Shown: positions 44,158-53,700 of the stretch, one piece after another
Layout: each line of letters begins with the position of its first letter
How positions within the stretch are numbered: position 1 is the first letter of the stretch
Source: Ignavibacteria bacterium
GTDB taxonomy: Bacteria; Bacteroidota; Ignavibacteria; Tepidaquicellales; Tepidaquicellaceae
Assembly (NCBI GenBank): GCA_016704345.1
Contig: JADJAH010000017.1
Span: 149,845-213,844 of the forward strand
Direction of reading: 5' to 3'
Length of the DNA: 64,000 nt
Made by a program: the position numbers and the translations under genes
The notes under the pieces: generated by a model
The model's database searches: none
What the model was told of the DNA's origin: nothing
What the model saw: the letters and a program-made list of their open reading frames with translations, nothing else

Positions 44158-45228
44158 TTGAAAGTAGTATATCTCGGAAGATATAATCCAAGTGACATTC
44201 TCAGCGGCCCGGAAAAAGTTGCGCGAAGAATTTTCTTTATACATGCCCAGGAAAATGAAACTGAATTCATAACATATTTCTTTGACGGAAACCAGCACGG
44301 ACTTTGGAAGAAGCTTTTCGGGCATGAGACATTGGCAATGGAAAACAACGGAAAGGTTGTCCGTTGCGGAATTGTCAGCGTATTGTTCAGATTAATGACT
44401 CAGCGTCCGGACGTTATTCATATCATAAACTATGAACGCTTTGCCAAAGCTGCCTTGCTCTATAAACGATTTTCAAAGACAAGAATCATATACACAGTGC
44501 ACGGTATTGCAGCGTATGAGAACAGTAATTTTAAATCAGTCCCGGCAAAGTACATGGAGAATGACCTGAAGACTGAAGCATCTCTTTTCAAATACGCGGA
44601 TAAGATTGTCTTTCTTTCAGAGCAGTCGCTTAGAATTGCAGAAAGCATTTATGAAATTGATAAGGCAAAGTGCGTCATCCTTCCAAATGGAATTGATGAA
44701 GAGTTTCATTCTGAATCCACAAAGAATTTTGATTCAACTGAGCTCAACATAGTCTTCATCGGCAACATTGAAAGAAGTGAAAAGGGTTTTGAGATATTGA
44801 AGGATGCATTGTCTTCGTTAGAAATAGATTTTAAACTACATGTGATAAATTCAGGCAGGAAGGGATCAGACGGCAAGATATTTTATTATGAAAGCATGGA
44901 TACAAAAGAGTTAGCAGCTTTCCTGGCGAATAAGCATATCTTCATTTCATCCGGTTCATATGAGCCATTTTCATTATCTGCTGTTGAAGCAATGGCATCC
45001 GGCTTGGTTGCTATTGTATCCGGAGATACGGGCATGTCACGATACATTGATAACGGCATCAACGGCTTTGTGTATGAAACTATTGATACCCAACAGATTC
45101 CCCGTATCATTAATCAATTGCAAAGCAATAGAACATTGCTAAGAAGCATTTCAAATGAGGCAAAAAAGATATACTCCACATTATCATGGAGAAAAGTGTA
45201 TGAACTTTACAAGGAATTGTACAAGTGA
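44158..45228 (+). CDS. GT4-family glycosyltransferase
   Basis: A 356-residue GT-B enzyme with the N-terminal YLGRYNPSDILSGPEKVAR loop and the C-terminal SYEPFSLSAVEAMASG (E-x7-E). TTG start immediately after the previous stop. The end overlaps the next gene by 4 bp (GTGA), so the following glycosyltransferase is probably coupled. Confidence 0.88.
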   Translation: MKVVYLGRYNPSDILSGPEKVARRIFFIHAQENETEFITYFFDGNQHGLWKKLFGHETLAMENNGKVVRCGIVSVLFRLMTQRPDVIHIINYERFAKAALLYKRFSKTRIIYTVHGIAAYENSNFKSVPAKYMENDLKTEASLFKYADKIVFLSEQSLRIAESIYEIDKAKCVILPNGIDEEFHSESTKNFDSTELNIVFIGNIERSEKGFEILKDALSSLEIDFKLHVINSGRKGSDGKIFYYESMDTKELAAFLANKHIFISSGSYEPFSLSAVEAMASGLVAIVSGDTGMSRYIDNGINGFVYETIDTQQIPRIINQLQSNRTLLRSISNEAKKIYSTLSWRKVYELYKELYK

Positions 45229-46280
45229 ATGTCATTCACATAGTCAACAGCATAAGCGATTCTGATGGAGTTTCATCCCATGTCCTGCAATTGATGAAAT
45301 CCATAGACAAGACGAAGGCAAAACAATTTTTGTTCTGCGGACAAATTGTTTCTTCCGACAAATTCAAAGCAGAGGGGATTGTAGTTGTTGAGCATGCGGA
45401 GTTTTTGCATTTGGGAAGAAGTATTGCTAATTTTACTTCGGCAATCAAGAGACTCCATTCAATTAGCAGACAGCTTTCAGCAGATGTAATTCATTCTCAC
45501 AGTCATTATGCGGCTAACATTGCCTGGTATCTCTCAAAGCTGACAGGCATCAAAACGGTTCAGACATTGCACGGGATCATACCCGAAACCGGAAAACTTG
45601 GACACTTCAAGGCACACAAATTTATTTGTGTCAGCGAACCGGGCATCGAGTATCTTAATGAAGTTCAGAAGGTTCCGGCCGCCAAGATTTTTCTAATCAG
45701 ACAAGGCATTGAGCTTAGGGAACGCCACAATTCAACTAAATTCTCAAGGGCAAACATCAATGTTGTTTCCGCATCAAGGCTTGAATATGAAAAAGGTCCG
45801 GATGTGTTTATCAGAGCGGCAGGACTTGTAAACTCCGTTTGCAAAAATGTCAGCTTTAGTCTGGCCGGAACTGGCTCGATGATGAATGAACTAATTAAAA
45901 TTAACAATCAATGCGGAGGAAAGGTTAAGCTTGTAGGTGAAGTTAAAGACATCTTCTCCTTTCTGAATGATGCCGACATTTTTGTAATGGCCGGCAGAAC
46001 CAAGAACGAAGGATTTCCTATGTCGCTTGCTGAAGCCGCCATAGCGGGTTGTCTTATCATATCGTCTCGATTTGATGCTCTGAAATATGTATTTGATGAA
46101 ACGACAGATGGTAAAGTATTTGAGATAGAAAGTCACGAGCAATTGGCACAACGAATATTGTCAGCTGTCAATGAAAGAACATCTTCCGCAAAGACTGCGA
46201 GAGCTTTTCAGAAAAAAGCGAGTGTGCTGTTTGATGTAAATAAATTTGTTGAAAGGCATTTGAGGGTTTACAATGGTTAA
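45225..46280 (+). CDS. GT4-family glycosyltransferase
   Basis: A 351-residue GT-B enzyme. The N-terminal HIVNSISDSDGVSSHV and the DVIHSHSHYAANIA strand are typical of GT4, as is the C-terminal NEGFPMSLAEAAIAG. GTG start coupled to the gene before; ends 8 bp inside the following GT2 gene. Confidence 0.88.
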   Translation: MNVIHIVNSISDSDGVSSHVLQLMKSIDKTKAKQFLFCGQIVSSDKFKAEGIVVVEHAEFLHLGRSIANFTSAIKRLHSISRQLSADVIHSHSHYAANIAWYLSKLTGIKTVQTLHGIIPETGKLGHFKAHKFICVSEPGIEYLNEVQKVPAAKIFLIRQGIELRERHNSTKFSRANINVVSASRLEYEKGPDVFIRAAGLVNSVCKNVSFSLAGTGSMMNELIKINNQCGGKVKLVGEVKDIFSFLNDADIFVMAGRTKNEGFPMSLAEAAIAGCLIISSRFDALKYVFDETTDGKVFEIESHEQLAQRILSAVNERTSSAKTARAFQKKASVLFDVNKFVERHLRVYNG

Positions 46281-47223
46281 GCTACAGGGAGGACTGACTG
46301 TGTTATTACCGTTATATAATTGTTCAAAGTATGTTGAAACTTCAGTGAGATCAATTCTTAATCAGACCTACAGAGACTTTGAGTTGCTCATTATTGACGA
46401 CGGATCATCAGACAATTCTGCCGAGACAGTAAACAAAATTAATGACAGCCGCATTGTATTTCACAAGAAGAATCATACCGGATTGGCAGATACTCTGAAT
46501 GTCGGGTTGAATATGTCTAAGGGTGAATGGATAGCCAGGATCGATGCTGATGACATCGCTGTCCGTGACAGGCTTGAGCTTCAGACACAGTTTCTATACA
46601 ACAATCCTGATGTTGATGTGATCTCCGGTCACTCAGTATATTTCAGCGGAAACGGAAAGGTTGAATTCACTGTATGTCCGCCGTCTGAAGATCAGTTAAT
46701 AAAAGGAATGCTTAATGTCCACAATCCCATCAATCATTCTGCAGTGACATTCAGGAAAGACAAAATAATTGCGGGCGAAGGTTATGATATAACAATGAAT
46801 TGCTTTGAGGACTTTGAATTGTGGCTCAGACTAAGGGACAAGCTGAAGTTTTATATTCTTCCCGAGTATCTTGCGTTTACAAGAATCAGAAATGACTCGA
46901 TGACGGCACTCGCATCTTACGGGAAGATCTATGAAATTCTCCGGAGCAATTTCAAGCAGCTTAGCAATTCATCTCTCAATGAGGAATATATGAATGATCT
47001 TGAGTTCAGGATAGAATATTTTTATGGCAGCAAGACCGAAGCAAGAAAGAGAAGACTGCCGCTTAACAGCGCAGCCCGAATTGCGGCATTCATGTCAACG
47101 TTCTTGCCAGAAGAGAGCTTCAACAAGTTGAAGCATTCCCGGCTTCGTTACAGGCTGAGTCTTGATAAACAGGAGAAAACAAGACTCGAAAAGGAACTTG
47201 CAATTTATCTCAACCAAAGCTGA
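46273..47223 (+). CDS. GT2-family glycosyltransferase
   Basis: A 316-residue GT-A enzyme with TVLLPLYNCSKYVETSV, IIDDGSSDNS and the metal-binding DADD in WIARIDADDIA. Soluble. ATG start overlapping the previous gene. Confidence 0.9.
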   Translation: MVKLQGGLTVLLPLYNCSKYVETSVRSILNQTYRDFELLIIDDGSSDNSAETVNKINDSRIVFHKKNHTGLADTLNVGLNMSKGEWIARIDADDIAVRDRLELQTQFLYNNPDVDVISGHSVYFSGNGKVEFTVCPPSEDQLIKGMLNVHNPINHSAVTFRKDKIIAGEGYDITMNCFEDFELWLRLRDKLKFYILPEYLAFTRIRNDSMTALASYGKIYEILRSNFKQLSNSSLNEEYMNDLEFRIEYFYGSKTEARKRRLPLNSAARIAAFMSTFLPEESFNKLKHSRLRYRLSLDKQEKTRLEKELAIYLNQS

Positions 47224-47230
47224 CCAAACA

Positions 47231-48439
47231 TTGAAGTCTAATTCTCCTTTCAAACTGAACATACTTCTGATCTTACTGTTCTCTATGTTTACGATGTTCA
47301 TGCTGGCTTCAGGATATTTCAGCATTGGATTTCTTTCGGATGATTATCTAAACATTATCTCAGCAAATACTTCTACGCTATCGGAGAAGTTCACAGGAGA
47401 TGTGCCTTATTACAGCAAGAATCATTTAAGGCCAATTTGGTTTTTGTCAATTCAAACTACACATGCGATAACAAATTCTCTCGGTTTTGCAAATGACAAC
47501 TTTCTACTATACAGAATAGAAAATCTATTGTTGATATTTTGTTTCACTTTTGTGGCTTCACATTTGATTTACAGAATTACGGGCAAAGTAGCGGCTTCAA
47601 TTCTTTTGGCTGGTCTTATATTATCCTTCCCTAACAATCTCAACAGCATCTGCTGGACAATCGGGAAAGTTGATCTGATGGCCGGCATTTTCATTCTCGC
47701 AAGCATTTACTATTCAGCAAAATTCTCTCAAGGTACATCGAAGGTCTGGTTGTTAATCTCGGTAGCTATGCTTGCGCTCGGACTTCTTACAAAAGAAACT
47801 GCCGTTATAACACCATTTGTCTGCTATCTTATTCTGAAGTATTCAAGCACAGGCGAAGAAGGGAATCGTAAACAATTATTGCTCAATCAATCAGTGATAG
47901 TAGTTCTTTATCTTTTATTCAGAATATTTTTGGCGTCAGGCAATTTTACAGAGGCCATTACAACATATAGTGATTCGACATTAACCGGCAGGTTGATTGT
48001 AGCTTTACAGGCATTCATTTCGTTGCTGTTTCCATTTGATTATCTCAGTCTTCAAAACGATTTTCTTCACTTTGACCTTTTGTTGATACTTTACATTGTC
48101 ATTATCATATTGCTTTCTGTATCACTGGTTCACGCAATTTGGAAAAAGAAATTATCGGGATTACTTCTTAGTTCAATTCTAATATTCTTCATATCAATAA
48201 TCCCAAATCTTGCAGCCGGGTATTTTCGACCGCAATTGATACTGATACCGTTCTCGCTCACAGTGATTTCACTGATTGTATTCATATCAAAATCAGAAGT
48301 GAAATTCAGAATTACGGGCGGAATTCTTGCTGTTGTAATTATTTATTGGTTGCTGATAGATTATCAGTTAATAAGAAACTGGAACTATGCAAGCATGAAA
48401 TCAAGAAGAAGCAATAAGCGAACTCCTGAATTTTCCTGA
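47231..48439 (+). CDS. GT-C-like polytopic membrane protein, N-terminal part (frameshifted)
   Basis: About 402 codons from TTG 47231, placed just after the previous stop (a TTG at 47162 would lie deep inside the GT2 gene). About ten hydrophobic segments; the first periplasmic loop has the acidic pair SDDYLN expected of GT-C enzymes, then LTKETAVITP. Frame is lost at the AAA run 48398-48400. With one A fewer the protein continues as MNQEEAISELLNFPEE into the frame ending at 48851. Confidence 0.72.
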   Translation: MKSNSPFKLNILLILLFSMFTMFMLASGYFSIGFLSDDYLNIISANTSTLSEKFTGDVPYYSKNHLRPIWFLSIQTTHAITNSLGFANDNFLLYRIENLLLIFCFTFVASHLIYRITGKVAASILLAGLILSFPNNLNSICWTIGKVDLMAGIFILASIYYSAKFSQGTSKVWLLISVAMLALGLLTKETAVITPFVCYLILKYSSTGEEGNRKQLLLNQSVIVVLYLLFRIFLASGNFTEAITTYSDSTLTGRLIVALQAFISLLFPFDYLSLQNDFLHFDLLLILYIVIIILLSVSLVHAIWKKKLSGLLLSSILIFFISIIPNLAAGYFRPQLILIPFSLTVISLIVFISKSEVKFRITGGILAVVIIYWLLIDYQLIRNWNYASMKSRRSNKRTPEFS

Positions 48440-48497
48440 AGAGAAATTTGAGAATGCCTTTATCCTCGGCCTCCCCGGAAGGATCAATCAGGCGCAT

Positions 48498-48851
48498 ATG
48501 ACAGAGTATGCAACAGGTCCATACAACTATTTCCGATTCGGAACAGGGCCGGTCAAAATTGATGCAAAGGATGTGATTCATGTCTCCGCGCTTGATACAG
48601 GATCACTGAGTTCTGAATTGACTGTTGAAAGAACAGGTGAAAATGAATACTATGTTTATGCTACAGGTGCTACACAATATTTTCAGATCACGGGACAAAG
48701 AGGAAACTCGGTAGGCACAAACAGATTTCAGATAATTCTTGACAGCTTAAACAGTTTTGGAAAGCCAAGGAGAATGAGGATCTTAAACGCAGACAAATCA
48801 AATGAGATCTATCTTTACAAATCTCAAAAGATCATGAAAATCTCTGAATGA
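48498..48851 (+). CDS. C-terminal domain of the GT-C-like protein (second frame)
   Basis: 117 codons from an internal ATG; the frame is open from 48399 and reads NAFILGLPGRINQAHM before it. No signal peptide or membrane segment. It is almost surely the soluble tail of the protein starting at 47231. Its stop overlaps the next glycosyltransferase (ATGA), as expected of a real gene end. Confidence 0.6.
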   Translation: MTEYATGPYNYFRFGTGPVKIDAKDVIHVSALDTGSLSSELTVERTGENEYYVYATGATQYFQITGQRGNSVGTNRFQIILDSLNSFGKPRRMRILNADKSNEIYLYKSQKIMKISE

Positions 48852-49915
48852 AACTCCGCATTCTTCATATCACTCCTGACTTCAACTATGTGGACGGCAG
48901 GTCATACTACGTTTCCTTACTGCTTAAGTATCAGAAAAAGAGTGGTCATTTCGTTCATCTGGCAACAAACGGCGGCGATTCACTTGAAAGAGCAGGCAAT
49001 GATGTATCAGTGATTCCGGCTATGTCAAGCCGGTATTCGTTTGTAAGCTCCGTAAGCAAGCTTACCGGATTGGTGAAGCAGTATAAGATTGATACTATTC
49101 ACAGTCATCACAGGTATTACGAATTGCTGGCAAACTCTATACCGGGAAAGAATCATAAGACCGTCTCGACAGCTCTGAGCATTGTAGATAAAAGATATTT
49201 CGTTGACTATAAATCAGACAAGATCATTGCTGTTAGCAATGCAGTCAAAGAAATGTTGCTGAAAAAATTCGACGTCAAAGAAAACAGGATAGAGATCATT
49301 CCAAACTTTGTCGATTCGGAAGAAATTCAAACAGGCAATCAAAACCAAGTTGAGCTGTCTCACAAGAAAAATACATTCACCATACTTTCTGCAGGAAGAT
49401 TTCATCCCGAGAAAGACCGCATGACTTTGCTGAAGGCTATGGCGTTGCTGAATGAACGCAACATCAAACTAATACTAATTGGTGACGGCGATGAAGAAAC
49501 ATCTTTACGCAAATTTGCGAATGAGAAGAAGCTCAATGTTGAGTTTATTGCGTCGCAGACTAATCTCAAAAAATACTTTAACACCGCTGATATGTGCATT
49601 CTCACATCGGTGCGGGATCCGCTGCCGAGTTTCATGCTGCAGAGCGGGCTTTACGGCAAGCCATTTGCCGGATCAAACATTGACGGCATTGCCGAAGTGA
49701 TTACAAACGGAATAACCGGAATTTTATTTCCCGCAAAAGATGAGAAGTCAGTGGCTGAAGCGATTTCGTATCTCATGACAAATCCCGGAGATTCAAACAC
49801 GATGGCAGGCAATCTGCACAAACTGATCATGCGTGACTATACAGACAAAGCAGTTATTCCGAAAATTGAAAAACTATATAATTCAATGTTCGAGTTGAGC
49901 AGGACTAAGTCATGA
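48848..49915 (+). CDS. GT4-family glycosyltransferase
   Basis: A 355-residue GT-B enzyme with HITPDFNYVDGRSYYVSLL, ILSAGRFHPEKDR and LIGDGDEE. In the donor site DPLPSFMLQSGLYG the usual glutamates are replaced. ATG start and stop both overlap neighbours by 4 bp. Confidence 0.87.
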   Translation: MKLRILHITPDFNYVDGRSYYVSLLLKYQKKSGHFVHLATNGGDSLERAGNDVSVIPAMSSRYSFVSSVSKLTGLVKQYKIDTIHSHHRYYELLANSIPGKNHKTVSTALSIVDKRYFVDYKSDKIIAVSNAVKEMLLKKFDVKENRIEIIPNFVDSEEIQTGNQNQVELSHKKNTFTILSAGRFHPEKDRMTLLKAMALLNERNIKLILIGDGDEETSLRKFANEKKLNVEFIASQTNLKKYFNTADMCILTSVRDPLPSFMLQSGLYGKPFAGSNIDGIAEVITNGITGILFPAKDEKSVAEAISYLMTNPGDSNTMAGNLHKLIMRDYTDKAVIPKIEKLYNSMFELSRTKS

Positions 49916-50643
49916 ATTCAGATAGCATTGAAATTTTCGGTGTAAAGATCAACAAGCTTACTAACGAAAGATTCCTTGAGCTGTTCTGCAATGCGATCAC
50001 CAACAAACAAAAGATCACCATTGCATATGCAAATGCTCATACTCTGAACCAATGTCACAGAGATAAAGCTCTTGCTCAGATTCTGAATTCAATGGATTAC
50101 ATTCATCCAGACGGAGTCGGCGTATTGTGGGCGTCAAGAAAACTGTATGGTGATTCAGGGTTGAATGTAAGAATCACCGGCTCAGACTTTTATCCACTGC
50201 TCATAAATGAATGCATCAAAAACGATTGGAGTATATTTTTCTTCGGGCACAGAAAAGCCACACTTGAAAAGATCAGTCTAAAACATCCCAATCTTAGAAT
50301 AGCAGGAACTGCTGAAGGCTATGATTACAATAACGAAAGAGTCATAGAAAAGATAAATGAATCCCGGCCGGATATACTAATCATTGGGCTTAGTTTTCCA
50401 TTGCAGGAAAAATGGATGTGCGAATTCCGAGAAATGATAGATTGCAGAGTTTTGTTAGCAGTGGGTGACGGCATAAAGGTTTTTTCGGGAGAAAAGAAAA
50501 GAGGTCCAGCCTTTTTGAGAAAATTGGGCCTTGAATGGCTCGTGAGGGTCATTACTAACCCCGCAGCAAATCTTCAAAAATATATTGCAGGCAATCCGCA
50601 GTTCGTAGCGCGTGTTTTGAGACAGAAAAAAGGACAAAATTAA
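49912..50643 (+). CDS. WecG/TagA/CpsF-family glycosyltransferase (GT26), second copy
   Basis: A 243-residue GT26 enzyme: FGVKINKLTNERF, YANAHTLNQC, YIHPDGVGVLWAS, and GLSFPLQEKWM. It probably transfers the second sugar of a lipid-linked oligosaccharide. ATG start overlapping the GT4 gene; 121 bp of non-coding DNA follow before the large peptidase gene. Confidence 0.88.
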   Translation: MNSDSIEIFGVKINKLTNERFLELFCNAITNKQKITIAYANAHTLNQCHRDKALAQILNSMDYIHPDGVGVLWASRKLYGDSGLNVRITGSDFYPLLINECIKNDWSIFFFGHRKATLEKISLKHPNLRIAGTAEGYDYNNERVIEKINESRPDILIIGLSFPLQEKWMCEFREMIDCRVLLAVGDGIKVFSGEKKRGPAFLRKLGLEWLVRVITNPAANLQKYIAGNPQFVARVLRQKKGQN

Positions 50644-50764
50644 GTGAAATTATTACCTAAAAATGCTATATTGACGACACCAAACCGAACAATTCGCGAA
50701 CAAAAAAATGGAGAATGAATAAAGTTTACTGTATTCAATTACTTTAACAACTTCTATTCATCTT

Positions 50765-53700
50765 ATGAAGAAAAAAACACTTGTACTGCTTATTCTTGTC
50801 ATATCGTTTGCGGATGTTGCGCTTTCCCAGAATTTCAACTGGATAACCCCAAACAAGACTTACCTTAAACTTTTCGTCAATGATGACGGAATTTATCGCA
50901 TTAACAAATCAGACTTCACAGGCGCAGGCGTTTCCACAACCGGCCTTGACCCACGAACTGTAAAAGTTCTCTACAAAGGAAATCAGATTCCTATATATTT
51001 TTCCGGAGAGGATGACGGCACATTTGACGATAATGATTTTCTGGATTTTTACGGCGAAAGAAATTATGGCGGACCTACAAAACATCTTGATGCAAATACA
51101 AATGCGAATCTTTATACAACCAATGAGTACTACAATCTATTCTCCGATACAAGTGTTTACTGGGTTGATTGGGGAGGAAGCACTGGGCTTAGAATGTCAC
51201 GCTCAACTTACAACGCGCAGGAAAATTTTCCCAATAATTTTCACCTGAAGAAGCTGCATTTCGAGACCGATGTTTTTTATTATCTTGGTGAGACAAGAAA
51301 TCCGAACAGCGACTTTAGATATTTCAGTACTGAACGTGTTGCCGGGGAAGGTTGGTTTTGGAAATCCATAACTGCTGATGACAACACATTTACACAGAGC
51401 GCTCTTATAAATGATCTTGTTGTTTCAACTCAGCTTTGCACTTTGAAACTCTTTGCTTACACAGTTTCATATACTGATTCAGTATTTAATGAGCACCGGT
51501 TGGAAGTTAAGATCAACAATACAATTGTAGATACACTGTTTGCAAACAACCTCACACGTATTGACGAATCGATTACATTTGCTTCAAGCATTCTGACCAA
51601 CGGCACCGACAACGTGATCACAATCAGATATATTCCAATCGGAAATACTTTCTTTTACCCGGTAGTTTTTCTGGACTATGTTTCTCTGCAATATCCGGCT
51701 GAGCTGAAGCTTACCGGTAACAATCTGAGAGCAAGCCTTACACTGCAGGACACAGTTTCGAGAAAGATAACTGTGGCCGGAGTTAACGGCGCTTCTCCGA
51801 TTAACATTTATGATATCAAGAACAACATTAGAATCGAGAATTTCTCAACTTCAGGGACCAACTTGCTTTTTACCGGAAAGTCCAATTCAAAATTTGAAGT
51901 TGTCAATCAGGCAATTACAAAGAAACCGTTTCGAATTTCGAGCAGGCAGGTTCCTAATCTCGTATCGGCAAACAATGGCGCCGACTACATGATAGTATAT
52001 CACAGACTTTTTGAATCGCAGGTAGAACAGCTTAGAAGCCACAGGCAGTCTAATGATTCTTACCGATCATTTAAGGCTGAGATACAGGACATATACGACA
52101 TCTTTAATTTTGGACTCGAAGATCCCGTTGCGGTAAGAAATTTCATGAGCCATGCAAATTCAAACTGGTCTAAACCCGCGCCTCAATTTCTGTGTTTGTT
52201 TGGAAGAGCATCGCTTGACCCAAAAAAGAACAGCAGCAGTTCCCAATACTTTGTAAACTTTGTTCCAACTTACGGCAATCCACCAACAGACGGATATTTC
52301 GTGAATTATAACTTTGGAACTTTCACATATTATCATCAGATCTCGGTTGGAAGAATTCCGGTTTATACTGTTGCAGAAGCCCAGGCTTCGGTTGATAAGA
52401 TCATAGCTTACGACCAGCTTTCTCCGCAAGTGTGGTGGAAAAAATTTCTTTCAGTTACAGGAGGCGGTACACGTCAGGAGCAGCAATCCTTTCAAGGTAA
52501 GTCAGAACTCCTCATCAACAGCTTCATAAAGCCGCCACCTCCTTCTATGAATGTAGAAAGAATTTACAGAAGCGATTCGGCCGGATATATCACATACAAC
52601 TATAAAGATTCCATAAAGAAAGAGTTTGATCGAGGTACGCTGATTGTAAACTTCATAGGGCATGCAGCGGCTCAAGACTGGGAGATAGGTCTGGAAGATC
52701 CGAACACTCTTAACAACGGACCGAGACAACCATTGGTGCTCAGCTTGACTTGCTTCACGGGAAAAACCTCCGAACCGAATCTCCGAAGCTTCGGTGAAAA
52801 ATTCTTTATAATTCCCAACAAATGCGCAATAGGTTTTGTCGGAACTACCGGCTGGAGTTTCTCCGGCATAGGAGATCAGTTTAACGGATTGATGCTTAAA
52901 ACATTTGCGCAGGACTCCACCAGACCTATTGGAGAAATGGTGACATACGCTTCTCAGCAGATAAGTTCAGACTCATTGAGTTTTGCATCCAGAAATACAA
53001 TCAATTGTTACAACCTAATCGGTGATCCTGCAACTAAGCTGAAGATCTCCAACACTCCTGAATTTGATATCAGAGAAAATGATTATGTGTTGTCAAATCC
53101 ATTCCCGGCGTTAAGGGAAACGATTGCATTGTCAGTTTACCCAAGGAACCTTGGTACATTTGCAGATTCTGTGAAGCTGAGATTTAATCTTAAGAAAGAA
53201 GGCGTCACAATCTCCCGGAAAGATACTTTGATCAGATCGTTTTCATACATTGATACTCTCACACATTTCTTCTCGGTTGATTCAAACGGAAGTTACGCAA
53301 TGACAGTTGTCATAGATCCTGACAGGAGATTTCAGCAGACCTTTACCAACAATGATTCGATCACAATTCCATTGACGCTTCGCAATTTGTCATATACACC
53401 CATCAGGCCGCTTAATAACGCGTTGCTAAAATCTGCATCATTCAGATTTACGGGTCTCAACCCTAACATAGACGTTGCAACAAATAATGTGAAAGTCATT
53501 CTGCAGATAGATACCACGAGGCTTTTCAATTCACCTGTTTCGCAGACATTCAACACATCTACTTTCACCGGAATATCTACCGGATTTGACGTGAACCTTC
53601 CGGTAACAGAGACAAACACTTTGTACTATCTTAGGACAAATGCATTGATTAATAATGACAGTTCGGGATGGTCGGAAATAAGAAACCTGATTTATAATCC

